Positions 40,111 to 52,754 of a DNA stretch of 64,000 nt are shown here, piece by piece (the stretch's first letter is position 1; each line of letters opens with the position of its first letter). The notes below the pieces were generated by a model. The model had not been told where the DNA came from. It saw nothing but the letters and a program-made list of their open reading frames with translations, and made no database searches. The stretch covers positions 1-64,000 of the forward strand of contig JAPYMA010001681.1 in NCBI GenBank assembly GCA_035041965.1, read 5' to 3'. The stretch is from Anisakis pegreffii. Lineage: Eukaryota; Nematoda; Chromadorea; Rhabditida; Anisakidae. The position numbers and the translations under genes were made by a program.

Positions 40111-40368
40111 ATGTTTGGCAATAAGGTATCCTTGCCGGTCCAATATGAGACACGTTCCACACTGACGATCCTTCGCATATTGCGAGAATCCAGAAGATCG
40201 TCATCAACCACCGAACTTCATCCATCGAAAACATATCCACCAAAAAAACGTCCATCCAAGCATCGCTCACCATACTCACTGAAAATACGGCAAATCATAT
40301 CAGATCACGAGAAATCAACAAGGCCGATTGATAATCAAGTCATTTCAAACCACAAAGTAACAAATTAA
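40111..40368 (+). CDS. tentative small basic protein or exon
   Basis: An ATG-initiated 85-codon frame with a basic, Ser/Arg/Lys/Pro-rich product (RESRRSSSTTELHPSK, PPKKRPSKHRSPYSLK, ending ISNHKVTN). The composition is more protein-like than that of other short ORFs here, but no domain, homologue or neighbouring exon is recognised. The opposite strand just downstream (40394-40465) also has a plausible terminal exon behind a TGTTCCAG acceptor, so the true strand of this locus is uncertain. Confidence 0.25.
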   Translation: MFGNKVSLPVQYETRSTLTILRILRESRRSSSTTELHPSKTYPPKKRPSKHRSPYSLKIRQIISDHEKSTRPIDNQVISNHKVTN

Positions 40369-40399
40369 ATCGCCACATAAATGATTTAATTCTTCACCT

Positions 40400-41640
40400 T
40401 CGATTTGAATCGATCCGCAGTGACAGCATCGTTGAAGCTGTCACAGCTTGCTCGATCATCTCCATCTGGAACAGTATTAAATTAATATTTCGCAGTTTTC
40501 ATCGAGTTCATTTCAAAAAGATCAGAGCAATTCAATACGATTCTCACTGATAAGTTTACCTCACGAGTAACTAATATTCCGTACCAAATATGACGAGTGT
40601 ATTTTAATGCTGACAAAATATCGATAAAGAATCACTGATTTCGAAATCATCAATGACATATACACAGATGTATCACTCCACCGTACAGACCATTCATGAC
40701 AGAAGTAAATGAATATCGATATTATGAATAAGGCATTCACACTGATATGATCTCTAATGATCAATTGCGGTGGTACTATTCATGAAAATAGATCAAATGG
40801 GTCGAAATTTTAAAAATATTCAAAAATTCATCCGAATCAAATGTATCAAGAATCGTACAGTCGTGCAAAGAGAATTGAAAATGATTTAAGTCATCTTGGT
40901 GGAGTTAGATGGGGTAAAAATCGATTAGCAGGTGGGGTGTCTGCTCTCGTCGACTGTTTGAGAATTGTCGGAATAGCATTGCGAAAACTAGTGAGAAGGG
41001 AAATAACATGAGAATATACGAGAAAATAGACATGCAGAGGTCTCATGAATCTTGAGTGTCATGCTTCAGATGCGAGCGTGCGTAGGTGTGCACGTGCGTG
41101 TTTAAAGCATTCTAAGCATGCACCATCGTTTGACGATTTTTTGACAGAGTGCGTCCAGAAGCCTATTGCGAAAGTCCAATGTATTGAGTAAACAACATCG
41201 TAAAGAGTTTTGATCTCTAATCAGATATTTGACATTATACGATTGAAACTGTTTCATCAAAGAAAAGACTAGAGCATGAGCATATAGTCTATTCTAAGTA
41301 ATGATAACTGATTACTTTGATGAGACACTGTTCATTGATATCATAATCATCCTGAATCAAGATGAGATGCGCGTGGAAGGAGACGGATACAATTGAAATG
41401 TTCAATATCTTTAAGTTCAATGTGGTCGAATCGCTCTGATGAGTCTCACAAATGCATTGATATAAAAATATTTCATATTATTCATGTCTTCCATCGTCAC
41501 ATCCCGTTCGGCTTCACCTTAAATCAAACAATCGAATTTCGGTACTGAATTTGAGCATATAAACCTGAGAAGGCCGACTATTTGAAAATCTTGATCCTCA
41601 AACAGCCATGCTAATGAATTATCAATATAGATATAGTGAA
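40400..41640. other. non-coding, nothing certain
   Basis: Apart from the weak minus-strand exon signal at 40394-40465, I see only AT-rich sequence with a GTGCG-rich patch at 41075-41100. Confidence 0.4.
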
Positions 41641-42545
41641 CTGAAATGAGCGAAGCCGAGCAACTGAGACAACTTCAGAAAATCAGCTATCCCTCAGAAA
41701 TTGCGCAGAATTGCCCTACAAAACATATACTTTTCCGAAAGCAGAGAATCTGGAGAATCTGAAAACGTGCAGAAAATAACGCGTTACTGGGAAAATCGAA
41801 GAGTACTGTTACCTTGAATATGGTAACCCCTTTCACGCTATAGTAATGTATGTAATGATCTATAGTGATCTAATGTATACGAATGAGCAGTTGAGATACC
41901 TTAAAGAAAACAGCTATATCTCCTCAACTAAGCGGAATCGCTGTGCAAAATATATGATTCTTTCAATCTAGAGATTCCACTGGATTGAAGGATGTACAAA
42001 TATTCATATGTTATAGATCAAAATTGGGGGTACAACAGAGTCGATGATGGCAAACCGTATATCATTGAAAAATAGCTATCTCTTCATCTGATGATAATTT
42101 CTCGGTAAAATATATGATATTCTGAAAGTTGAGATCCTGGGCAGTGGAATGGTAAAATGAAATTCATATGTTACTGGGCATACTTGAGAGTACGGTTAGG
42201 CTGGAGATGGTAACCTCTATAGACCCATAGTAGTGTATTGATGTTGATCCATAGTGATGCAATGCATATGAATGAGCGCGACTGCGCTATTTCGATTGAT
42301 TTAAGAAAATATCTATATCTCCTCAAGAAAGCAAAATCACTCGGCAAAATATATGATTTTCTGAACCTAGAGATTCCACTGGATTGAATGATGTACAAAT
42401 ATTTAGATGTTATTGTGCAAAGCTGAGAGTACGGTAGGCTCCAAGATGGCAACCCCTGCAGAAAGGCGAAAATAGCCATATCTCCTCATGTAATCGTCTC
42501 TGCTCGGTACAATATATGTTATTCTGAAACCAAAGGTTCTGAGGA
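41640..42545. repeat. diverged higher-order tandem repeat (~400-bp dimer)
   Basis: A common core (AGCTATATCTCCTCA..., then GGCAAAATATATGAT and TTCTGAA, sometimes AGAGATTCCACTGGATTGAA) starts at about 41685, 41912, 42074, 42311 and 42474. The spacings of 227, 162, 237 and 163 alternate long and short, so copies two apart resemble each other most, with a dimer period of about 400 bp. Copies differ by roughly a fifth or more, so the array is old. Confidence 0.8.
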
Positions 42546-42549
42546 ATCG

Positions 42550-42619
42550 AATTTATGGAAATTTATGGAATTTATGGAAATTTATGGAATTTATGGAAAT
42601 TTATGGAATTTATGGAAAA
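42550..42619. repeat. short tandem repeat, 19-bp period
   Basis: ATTTATGGAAATTTATGGA is repeated almost perfectly about 3.5 times at the end of the satellite-like array. It is itself built of 9- and 10-bp half units. Confidence 0.9.
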
Positions 42620-43338
42620 TCTTCATGTTTAGCTGACCTTGTGATAAACGGTGTAGTTTTTAGCCGAATGTTCGGCCCATGTGGTGACAAATTTTGACAC
42701 GTTGCACAACTTAATGGGCAATTAGCAGATGGTGACAATGTTAAGTGCATTAAGTAAATGTGTTTATTTATTGTTGTGTTCACCCACATCACGCATATTA
42801 TGGTTTGATTAAATAACTCAACATACACAATTTTGCATTCAATAATTCAATTTTCAATGCCACATAAACAAATAAACTTGACTAACAAATAATAATAGTA
42901 AGAATTCAATGATAAAGTTAATTTGAAGTCAATAAACAAAAGCCAATATTAAATAATTCAGCAAAATAATAATGAACTCAATTCAACAGCAATTCAACAA
43001 ATAATTAATTCATCAACGAGGATGAAATTACTATGTACAATGGGTATATGGTAAAAGGCAATTCGGTAGAACAATGTCTGAACATGCAATCTGAACTGCG
43101 CAATATACTGCCGTTTGAGTTAGCGACTCGAAAACTGTTGGTACCAATATGGCGTCAGCAAAGATGTAATCAAGCCAAACAACCTGCAAAATAATGCAAA
43201 CTGGAAATAAATGGATCAAATAACACAGCTTCATGGAACGTGAATACTCAAAAATGATTGGCGACGTGAAGCATCAACGGCACTTGCAAAAAATATCAAT
43301 TTAAATGGAAATTTCGAGAAAACCGCACAACGTACCGT

Positions 43339-43500
43339 TCAGAATAATCCGTCTCCAAGCCATGCTGGAGCAATGATTCCTTGACCATCACAATAGGACG
43401 AAAAGCCAGTGATGTCTCCGGAATCAATACAATCGTAAGCAGTGACGATTGGGAGGATAATAGCGATAACAGCGATCAAAACGAGTAGTAGCGTTTTCAT
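43339..43500 (-). CDS. small secreted two-cysteine peptide, copy 1
   Basis: A single-exon 53-codon frame from ATG (43500-43498) to TGA (43341-43339). MKTLLLVLIAVIAIILPIVT is a clear signal peptide with cleavage expected after ...VTA. The mature peptide, about 32 residues, reads YDCIDSGDITGFSSYC and then DGQGIIAPAWLGDGLF. The two cysteines could form one disulfide. A paralogue with the same pattern lies at 49951-50127 on the same strand. Three bases after the stop a splice donor (GTACGT) begins a 3' untranslated intron, with plausible acceptors (TTTTGCAAG, TTTTGCAG) further down. I do not recognise the family. It could be a neuropeptide-like, antimicrobial or other secreted signal; that is inference from size and signal peptide only. 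Confidence 0.7.
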   Translation of the reverse strand: MKTLLLVLIAVIAIILPIVTAYDCIDSGDITGFSSYCDGQGIIAPAWLGDGLF

Positions 43501-43933
43501 TGTGAGCGCTTATAATTAGGCGATTGAATGTGTCAGTAAAGTATAAATTACACAACTAAAACTGGGACACTGATTTTGGCAACCTGATCAGCACTTAAAT
43601 ACTTTACCAAGGGATCGGATGGTCAAAAATCGATCGTCAGACGTCATCCTTCAGAATGCGAACCAAACTGGTTATCATGCAACAAAAATTCATTTCTCAT
43701 TATCAGTCGAAAATACTCGTTTTGAATGGTAGTCTTTCCAGCAAAAAATTTCTTTCTGTAGTTCACCAATCATATGACCGCTCTCGAATAAGTACTCATT
43801 ACTTGAGTGCTCAGTACTATTACTTTTCTATTCACTTTCACTATTCTTCTCTCCAGATCGGCACTTTCTATCGGTGAAAATTCACTGTGTTTCAAAACAA
43901 AGAAATACTTTATAAACGCTTGCCAAGAAGTGG

Positions 43934-43953
43934 TGGGGGAGGGGAGGGGGGGG
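43934..43953 (+). repeat. G-rich run with quadruplex potential
   Basis: GGGGGAGGGGAGGGGGGGG. Three G runs, the last long enough to supply two G columns. Confidence 0.7.
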
Positions 43954-43992
43954 TGTACCTGAAAAAAGTCCCTTGTTGATCTCTGATTGAGT

Positions 43993-44697
43993 ATGATGAG
44001 AACCGAAATTTTCGAGCATCTTCTACTCCTTGCTGATGAAACATTACATTTGAAGTTGCTCGCTCATTGCTTACGCTCACATTTGAATGAATCTCTCGTG
44101 AGTCCTCCGTCACCGTTGCTGAGCATCAAATCTGCGATGATCTGCGAATATTTCTTGAAGAGAATGATAGGTTTTGAATCGAAAGGCGGTCAACAAAATC
44201 GAACGATAGTAAATTGATTGTGGAAATTTTTGGAGTACGTTGAAGATGGATCATTAGACTGGCGCTAGAGTGTTTGACAGTGGACATGATGACGACATTT
44301 TACGCAAATTTCCCATCATTTCTGGATGAATGATGTGGTTAAGGAGTAGCTTAGGCTTTTAGCAAGGTACATAGAACCAAATGTTGAATCAGTTCAGCGA
44401 TATAATTATGTTGTCTTTTGTTTGAGTTCGTTGACGTTTGAATGCGGTCGAGAATTAAATTTGTACCGAATTCATGCGTTTCAGCAATTTCGTAATCCTT
44501 GTTAGTTGGATAGCAAGACATGGCGGATAGGTTATTCGCACACAAATGCTAATGATCGTTCGGCAGAACCCCGAGGAGAGAAACACTCGCAACAGATCCA
44601 AAATTTGACACAGCGGATCAGTGAACAGTCAACTGTCAGTATCCCAGAAAATGCAGATTTCACATTGAACGTAGACGAATCATTCTTTGCTACCTAA
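43993..44697 (+). CDS. tentative two-exon small protein
   Basis: Exon 1 runs 43993-44097, from an ATG (MMRTEIFEHLLLLADETL, then HLKLLAHCLRSHLNESL) to a perfect GTGAGT donor. Exon 2 runs 44506-44697, behind a CCTTGTTAG acceptor, to TAA (LDSKTWRIGYSHTNANDR ... ENADFTLNVDESFFAT). Both are phase 0, giving 98 aa. The first half is an amphipathic or leucine-rich helix and the second half is polar. No signal peptide or known domain is seen. Exon 1 might be internal. Support is only frame, phase and splice sites. Confidence 0.35.
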
Positions 44698-47600
44698 TTT
44701 ATGGGCAATCAATTCGACACTTACAGACTAAACATAAACGATTATACATTAGCACACAAGTGGCGTGATATAACTTGACGAAACATCGCTTATATCAATA
44801 TATGAACCATTCATAACTCCCATGTTGAAACTAATCCTCACGAAAAGACAACAAATAATCTTTACTTTTAAAAAAGCATTCACTGAGCATCATGGAATTC
44901 ATACGTTTATTGTTATCGAATCATGATGCTCACATTTTTTTCATGTGAGCAGTCGAAGGCATATTCCTTTTTTAATTCCTTAATCATTTTCCCTATTCAG
45001 TCGTCTTTTTAGTTGGTAAAAGGTGGAGGATACTGGGAGTGTGACGCATTTTTTGACATTCTATATTAAACACAAGCAAAACTCGGTTATGTTTTTCTAA
45101 GCATTTAGAAGGAACATTCACATTCTCTAATTTAATGAACAAATTAAAGCGATCACATCGACCCTTTCGTTAATGAGCGCACTTAACATTGATGGATTGC
45201 CAGTTTCGCATTCCGAAGTAAACTATTTTTTTGCACAATTTTAAGAAATCTCATCGTCAGTACAATGACATTGTTCTTTCGATGATGATACCACACTGCC
45301 TCAACAGGATTTATCACTTCAACCAAATGTCAGTTTTTTGATGAAAACACTTAGTGTGCTGCAGTTGAATGACGTCGCCTACAGTAAGACCCTCTTGATT
45401 TTATTTGTTTACATTCGAACGACGTTTGAAGTCTGCATACCTGCAATTTTGAATCATTTAATGAACGCTTGAATTTCCTAGACTAACCCGAATATTATGA
45501 TTGTGTTACGTTTCTAGTCAAGAAAAGTTCACCAGACTCGTTTATTTTATCCAATTATAGAAAAAGGAATTGCTGAGGATATAATATCATCATCCTTCAC
45601 ATTCATTTTCTCCACTGGTAGCGGTTACACTGCATTATGACCGATATGGAAATATCACAGAATTACGAGTTCATCTATGAGGTAATGTCACAGGAGTGAA
45701 AGTTCGATTGCAGTTAAGCCCGTCAAGCACTTAGCAAGCCTGATTCGGGCCTATAGCCACCAGGGAGCTTGGGAAGGGGAGCTCAACAGCCTCCCCCCCC
45801 CTCCTAAATTTACAGTCAGCCACACCAAATTTTTTCGACGCAAAATACTTCGATTCTGCACATCGCCACTCGACACGGAAATTCAAACGAAACGGGGAGT
45901 ACATGTGGGTGCGGCTGGAATCGTTTTCTTCTGTGCTTAATACACCAGCACTTTTGAAAAATCAAAGCAGCTCCAGCAAATTTTAAACTATATCTGTGAG
46001 CCCGCCTTAATAATGCGATATGGGAAATTAACTGGATTCATTTCATGGAAGCAATTTGAAATGTCAGTCTTTGTGTGTGTTCAATTCAATTACCATCAGC
46101 CTGTGCACCGCACGAGATGCAATATTCCGCGAAGTCACAGCATTAGTTTTTCACGAATTCGATCACCTATTCATCAAAATCACCAACACTTTTTTTAAAT
46201 GCATAGCAACATTGGAATTTGGAACTGTAGTAAAGTGCAGCTTTACACTTCATTTGCTGTTAGATTTTAGTTTAATATAATTTGTTCTATATTCCAGTTT
46301 ATGACACGCTAAGATCACAGACGAAACATGTTTCTGAACGAATCAATCAGAAGCTGCGTTGACGAATAATACATATTTTGATCACTGATTGAGAAAATTT
46401 CTCAAGCTTCAAATGAAACAATTGCGATGTGAAAGCCCTTTTCATTTTGAGATTCAGTGGAAGATACTGCGAACTTCTCAAACTGTTCCCAATGAGTCGC
46501 GAAAAACGAGCGGACTTGGACCCATTTAGCGCATATTTCTTATTCATTCCAAAAACTCTGTGAACAAACATAAGTAATCGTGCTGTGAGGGAATGGTGAT
46601 TGCATTTGTGGAATTATGCTGGTTCACTTCTAGTGACAGCTTTATTCTGCGCATTCGAAGTTTTTGTTTGTGTGACAGCTTTGGAGTTACTACTTCCTCT
46701 CCTGTACCCATCGAAGTTATCAATTGAAGTTATCAACTGAAATTGTTATGGGCGAACAAATGAATAATGAGTGAACGTTACGTGTAATGGCATTCGTTTC
46801 GAGTAAACACCACTGATCATTCCGGAAACAGATACTAATTTTATGATGTTTTGTGATCAACAACGTCCGGTCTTCCTTACCGAAACATTAATGAATCTAC
46901 GTATCATCAAGATTAGCGAACAAGCATCGGTTTGTGCTTAGAATATTGGCTTCAAACCTTGATTTGTGGGTGATGTAGGCAAGATTATTCGTTGGAAGAA
47001 ATTCTTTCACGAAGTTTCTTTCCATTTCATGATGTGTTTGTGTTCCAATGACTGAACTGAATTTGGGTAAATCATACGTATCAGTCAATGATCGTGAGCA
47101 AGTGATAACGTGCATTTTTGATATTTTTTTGCATACTTCTAGAGATAGCTGAGCGATTGTGGTTATTTGACCACCTCTAGAATTAGTACCTAAGTATTAC
47201 TATCGGCAGTGATTTTACATCCATTGAGGTCATCATGATCACGACTTCACTTCATGTTACCACTCCGTAATTAAGTATTCCTTACAATATATCATCGATG
47301 TCTCTATAGAATATAATGACCAAAGATTGAGTCTACTATTGTACCTTATTTGTGAAGTGCTGCAAGTTGTAGGTTGCGGATTATGTTAAGTAATTTCGAA
47401 TTCTAGCGAATTTGTTCCGATCATCCGAAAAAATTAATTGACGTTCCATATTTCTGCTTCTATTTTTATCGGCCAGCAGCTCTTGAATTTGATCACTGCA
47501 TATTTCTGATTCGAAATGATCACAGATCGCCCAGTTCGATGACGAATTCGTGAATATTTATTCCAGAAATCAGATTTCGAATGTCGATATGTTCCTTGAT

Positions 47601-49950
47601 CCTGAGCTGAGGAAAATATGGACATTCGAACGAGTCATTCAGTCAGAACTTTTTAAAGCATTCATCAGTTCACATGTCAAAGGTTTGCTAATCAAGCTAT
47701 TAATCTTAAGATTGCTGAAGTTTATCTTCATCAAGAAAAGGATCTTTGAAAGCATAATGGATGTGGTTATAATAATGCTTCAGTGAACATTGGAATGCAA
47801 GGTGTTAAAAATTACAATGAGATGAATAAACTGAAATTGAAAAGGATTTCACAATAAGTCAGATTGAACTGTTTCAGCAATCTTACCAGAAAGTCCGCAG
47901 CCGTTCACAAGAAAGCGCAAATTTGTTCAAACAAAATGATTTGAACCGCAGAAACTTTCTTCGCTCCATCAGTGTATCAAGGACTGTCTGACGAATCGTC
48001 AACAGTTTTTTTGCATTAATTTCTCGAAATGGTTTCAATGGAGATCATCAATTTTGAACGGTTCAGATGATGAATTGCTTTCGTGATTGCTTATGATTGA
48101 GATATGTGCTGACATATATCAGTATCAAAAATTCGCGTTTTACAAACCGACTGCAAAACTTTTTGCACTCAACTGTGTACGTAAACAAGACGATTCGTCA
48201 CTTGGCAAAACATTTATCAATCTCCTTTTCTGCGAATTCTAGAGAAAAATTTCATCAACAACGAAAAACTTTTTATGAGAACACAAAAAAGAGAGTTATT
48301 TTTAGTGGTCTCACGAATTAATCTTAAGAATCATAATCTCATGACGACATCAACGAAAAGTTTAGTGATTCTTGAACATGAATTTATTGCTTTTTAATTG
48401 GGTTGTGTTATGAAATGGGATCATTTTCTCTTTAAAAATTCGCAATAATTTGCAGAATATCAGCAAACGACTGAAATTTCTGGTTCATTTCGGAAAAGTT
48501 GTAGTATTCATTCGAGATGCTTCATTCATTAAATACGACGCTTATTCCTTCGAGAGGAGAGAACTGAGAGAGTTGATGCACATAAGAGCTGAACAAATGT
48601 TTCAGTCAACTGTTAGACACAGCTGAGCAACGTTCTAAACGTAGGAAAATCACAGCTGCATGGTGCGTTGAAATTAACTGAATACAATTTAGAGTTATCC
48701 GTTCAAGGTGCACTAAGGCTTTATCAGGCTTGTAATGCTTATGCTCAGACTGAGAGAAAACTGAATTGATTTTTATGTTTGTCATGGTTCTTTCGCTTTA
48801 TCTTGCCATTGAAGAAATAATGATGCATCTGAGCAAGGGCGATTAAGCGGATGCGTCTCGCATTTACTGCGTGACTTGATCAAAAGGGTGCGGTGATAGG
48901 TCGGTTTGTGATACGTTTGACCACTTTGCTGTCAACGATGTAATCATGCATAGCTTTTCAAAAGATGCCATTGAGGTCATCACTGTTCATTAGCAAAGCC
49001 AATGTGCCTAGGTAAGTTGAACGTAATGAGTGAATGAATCCTTTTTCTCAGATAATCAATTTCCTTTGATGAAAGCTGGACTAGTTTGTTCAACCTGTCA
49101 TTGTTTGGTTCATATTTCATCTTCCACAAATGAAGCATTTAGCTTTTATCGTCACTGCTACTGTTCACCATAAATTCAAGAAGGAATCGCATCGTTGAGC
49201 TTGAAGAGGTAGCTAGCTGCAACAAGGAGAAAATCTCATCCTCACATCATTTTGCAAAACCGGTTCATTTATTCTGCGTAATCAAAATCAACGAACCGAC
49301 GTGCAAAATTGCTATCCAGTGTCTATCCTGATGAAGATTGTCTCAAAGTGAGCCGTTACAATGAACATATGTATGCTATTCGTAGCGAATAGTGGTTTAT
49401 ATCAAATCTGAATTCAGAACTTCCACAGAATAACCGAAAACATTCTGACAGTAAGCAGTCACGATAGTGGCAAAGGAAACTTTCGGCGAACGGCATTTAC
49501 CGTTCTTCTTCATATTCAAATTCATTCTTTGCCCTAATTTGGCTACGTATGTGCCAAGCGAACCGTAAAACGAAATCATCTTACCAAAATAACTTTATTG
49601 AATCAATTATTTACATGACTGCAAGAAGCTTATATGTACAATTTTATGACATGTGAAGTTATAAATGAACAATGATTTATTTCAATTAGTCCATTTGTTA
49701 CACCATACCGATTCACAGCAACACCTTACTGTGAATCATGCTGACTCACAGCAACACCTTATGAGCAATGTACATAGATTGAGATTTCGATGACACGTTC
49801 GCCAACTTCAGTCTGATTGTTACGATCTGAAATCATCTTCAATCAGTTGTGAATGATGATTTTATAAACAATGGAGTGGAATTAAAACGGAAAAATGGAA
49901 AGGTAAGGGCAACGATCAAAAAATCTTTACAAGTTCAAAAAACTCACCAA
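44698..49950. other. 5.2-kb stretch without a confident gene
   Basis: A C-rich run lies at about 45791-45801. One exon-like segment sits at about 47575-47682 on the plus strand (DMFLDPELRKIWTFERVIQS..., acceptor ATCAG, donor GTTTGC), but no partners were found. Near 49710-49737 GATTCACAG and CTGTGAATC form a 9-bp hairpin, and CACAGCAACACCTTA occurs twice close by; these fall in the 3' side of the second peptide gene. Other ORFs are of chance length. Confidence 0.4.
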
Positions 49951-50127
49951 TCAGAATATCCTCTCGGGGCCACCAAGCCATGGAGATGGGACTAGGCCTT
50001 GGGAAGCACAAAGTGACGACATACCGACGACATCTGCATCACCACATTCGTGCGCGTGAGCAATGTGCATCAGAATAATAACGGATGTGATCACGAGAAG
50101 CACAAAGAATTTGCAGATTGAATCCAT
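49951..50127 (-). CDS. small secreted two-cysteine peptide, copy 2
   Basis: A single-exon 58-codon frame, ATG at 50127-50125, TGA at 49953-49951. ICKFFVLLVITSVIILMHIA forms the signal peptide, probably cut after AHA. The mature part reads HECGDADVVGMSSLCASQG and then LVPSPWLGGPERIF. It aligns with the peptide at 43339-43500: C, Asp, hydrophobic pair, G, SS, C, QG, two aliphatic residues, Pro-containing dipeptide, WLG, then G or a Gly-Pro, ending in Phe. The second Cys to Trp spacing is identical (nine residues); the Cys-Cys spacing differs by one (11 against 12). A GTGAGT donor lies exactly three bases after the stop, as in copy 1. Conservation of both pattern and gene structure, with diverged sequence, argues that both are functional genes from an old duplication. 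Confidence 0.7.
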   Translation of the reverse strand: MDSICKFFVLLVITSVIILMHIAHAHECGDADVVGMSSLCASQGLVPSPWLGGPERIF

Positions 50128-50797
50128 ATCCGGTACTCGATATCAAGTGAATTTGTTTGGTAAGTGTCGAATTTGAAAATGAAGTGTGCTGTTGCGATGG
50201 ATCGTTGCTTATATGTGCAATGTGGGCGGTGAACATGCACACTGGCAACTGTCATTATAAGGAAACGTCTGTCAGAAACGTGCGTCTTTTTCTGACAAAA
50301 AACATGCGCAGACATCTCATTTTATTGCGCCGATTAATAACCATCGAAATTCCGAGTCATTATTCAGGTGTGTTCAAGGGTTGGTGTAATGCAAATGTGC
50401 ACAATTCAACTGGCCAATCGATGTGAGATCATGAAGAAAATTCAGAGCAAATCGCACCTATAAGAGACATAGATATTGCGCGGAATGTAAGTGCTCGCTT
50501 CCAGAGAAATAGCGTGATTCTGCAGGCCTCTCTGATGATTGTTGCAAGCTCAGGATTAAGTAGATGCTTAGTGAACTTCATCAACGATGGAACCTTCTGG
50601 AAGCCGCTACTCTCTGGAAGGCGTATGGTCATCATTCCGAAAGTTTAGGTATAGCTCAGTATGTGAGTTGATTTCATGTCGTCTTACTAAGATCGTGAAA
50701 TTCACAATACCTTTAAATGAATTGCATTGAACGAAGAGTGTGTGGTTCACGTCAATCACAAGCTGCATCGTTGATGACAACATATGAAAGTTGGCAG

Positions 50798-51481
50798 TAA
50801 AATTCTTCTGGAAAAAAATTGTTATCGAAACGTTTTCTATAGTTCCTTCTGACAGATTTTTATGTGTTGACTACAAGTCGATTCACTGGCATATATATCA
50901 AATTGTAGAGAGCAGAACCGAAAACTTTAAGGAGTGCAGAATTTTGGGAGACGATTTTAAAATCTTGGTGCGTGAACTTTGCAGTGAGCAATTAAATTGC
51001 ATTCAATGTTGAATTCATACACGGTTGCAACCAAGCTCTATGTAATGGAAATGATGCTAGGGTGAAGTTGACTGATGTAAGGATTGTGGTTTTGATAGAT
51101 TCTTGGAAATCATGAAGTTCTTCAACTGCAAGATCAGAAGGTAATTTCTGAACTTTTAAAGAATTTCTTCCACGTAAGAGAAAGAAAATTCCACCAAAAA
51201 GCTTTAAATATCCCAGAAATTTGGCGAAGCTTACGATCTCACAAATTGCGACTCATAATCGAACAAACGAGCTTCAGAGTTGCAAAAATGTCGGTAATTT
51301 ATCCGTGCAAGAGTTTTTAGTGGGACTTTCCACTGAGTAGATTGACCACTATGCATTAGCCGAGATAGTAGTCACTTTAACACGTTTTATCCATTGCATT
51401 TGCTCATTTTTGATCATTTCATCCTGCAACCACCCGTCAAATCAATATCCTCAGCGAGAAACCATAACAATTTCGCACTAG
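50798..51481 (+). CDS. tentative four-exon gene, unrecognised
   Basis: Exons 50798-50967, 51099-51140, 51162-51293 and 51455-51481 (TAG) join in phase 0 at every junction, with donors GTGCGT, GTAATT and GTAATT and acceptors GGCAG, GATAG, TAAAG and CTCAG. One intron (51141-51161) is only 21 bases, too short for normal splicing, so exons 2 and 3 may instead belong to different isoforms or one call is wrong. Coding-like segments include VPSDRFLCVDYKSIHWHIY, NFKECRILGDDFKIL and NIPEIWRSLRSHKLRLIIEQ. The 5' end is missing. No known domain is seen. Confidence 0.25.
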
Positions 51482-52754
51482 AAATGGATATTCACTATTT
51501 CCTCACAGACTGTTGGAAAGGTTCTAATGTTGTATCAAGGGATATCTGTAGGTGCTGCGGTATCTTCGAAATTCTTAGCCGAACTTTGACCCTTGAAATC
51601 CGTGTAAGCTGCTGAACCATTGATAACGGGTAGTTCCAGTTAAAAAGGAAAAATCGTTTAAAATGTGAAGTGATATTCATTTGAAATTGTATTCTTAAAA
51701 TGATATGATGCCAGTCAGGAATTCTTTGCTGAGAGGTTGATGAAACAAAAAGCAGGAGGTTGTGGTTCATTAAACAAAAAAGCAGTACGAAAATATAACA
51801 GCGGGAACAAAGCGATCAAAATCTACGAGACGGAATGAATCGATGAAAGCTTAACGAATATTTTTTCCAGTTCTTGATTAGATGCAAAGCAAACTGTAGC
51901 CTGACTTAGGCTCCATATCACGAACGTATAATGCGCATTTTTGAAAAGCGAATATGACAATTGTTTGAGACAGTTCAGATAAAATACAAGATGATAATGA
52001 ATGAGGAAATGAGTAGTGCTGTGGTGATACTAATCTTTCAGTGAAATGAAATGAAGTGGATGACATATCTGTCAGAAGGTTAAGAAATTTACTGCCTCTT
52101 TCATCTCATTCACATCCGCTTTGAGCTTTCTTATCGTGATGGCTTTCATTGTCTTCCTTTACCGTGTATTTCATTCCAGTGTGAATACTATGATTGCAAA
52201 TTGTAGTGAGTGGATTGGAACCAGATTCGCTCTCGATTCAACACCTCTGTTTGTATTCTTCACATGTAGTAATTCGAGGTGCTTCATATCTCCACTGTGT
52301 TGTTTACATCTCAACCCTAGCAGCTGTATGGTCTCCTCAATGCACAATACCGAACAGTTACAAGCACTTTATAGCGTATACCACCCTGTCAAGCTTACAG
52401 ACTCCATTCTTCTCCGCACACACATTACAATCATCCTTCTTATATTTTCTGCCGTAAATTCTCGAATTTAACAACAGATCTTTCAATACCCATGGTTTGG
52501 TTATTAAGATCAAACATATACATCAATAGATATCACTCATGGAAAATAGGTTGAAAATCAACTACATTACTACAAGTATATTAAGAGATCCATGTTAAAG
52601 CTACAGTTAGTCTCATTCTTAGGATCAACGTAATGGCTTCGTGGTAAAGAAAAGATGTACATGGACAGGAAGATGACATTATGCCGAAATATAGTGATGA
52701 TATTTTAACAATGAGCAAGAATGTTAACGACAGGAAAGGTGAGAAGAATAATCG

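Noticed and set aside
47550..47786. RGS-like exon
   Set aside because: Resemblance of WTFERVIQSELFKAF to an RGS helix rests on a few residues; no second exon with the remaining domain was seen.
52194..52457. plus-strand ORF that could be a last exon
   Set aside because: An overlapping frame (52121-52471) is equally open, no motif is recognised, and no partner exon was found.
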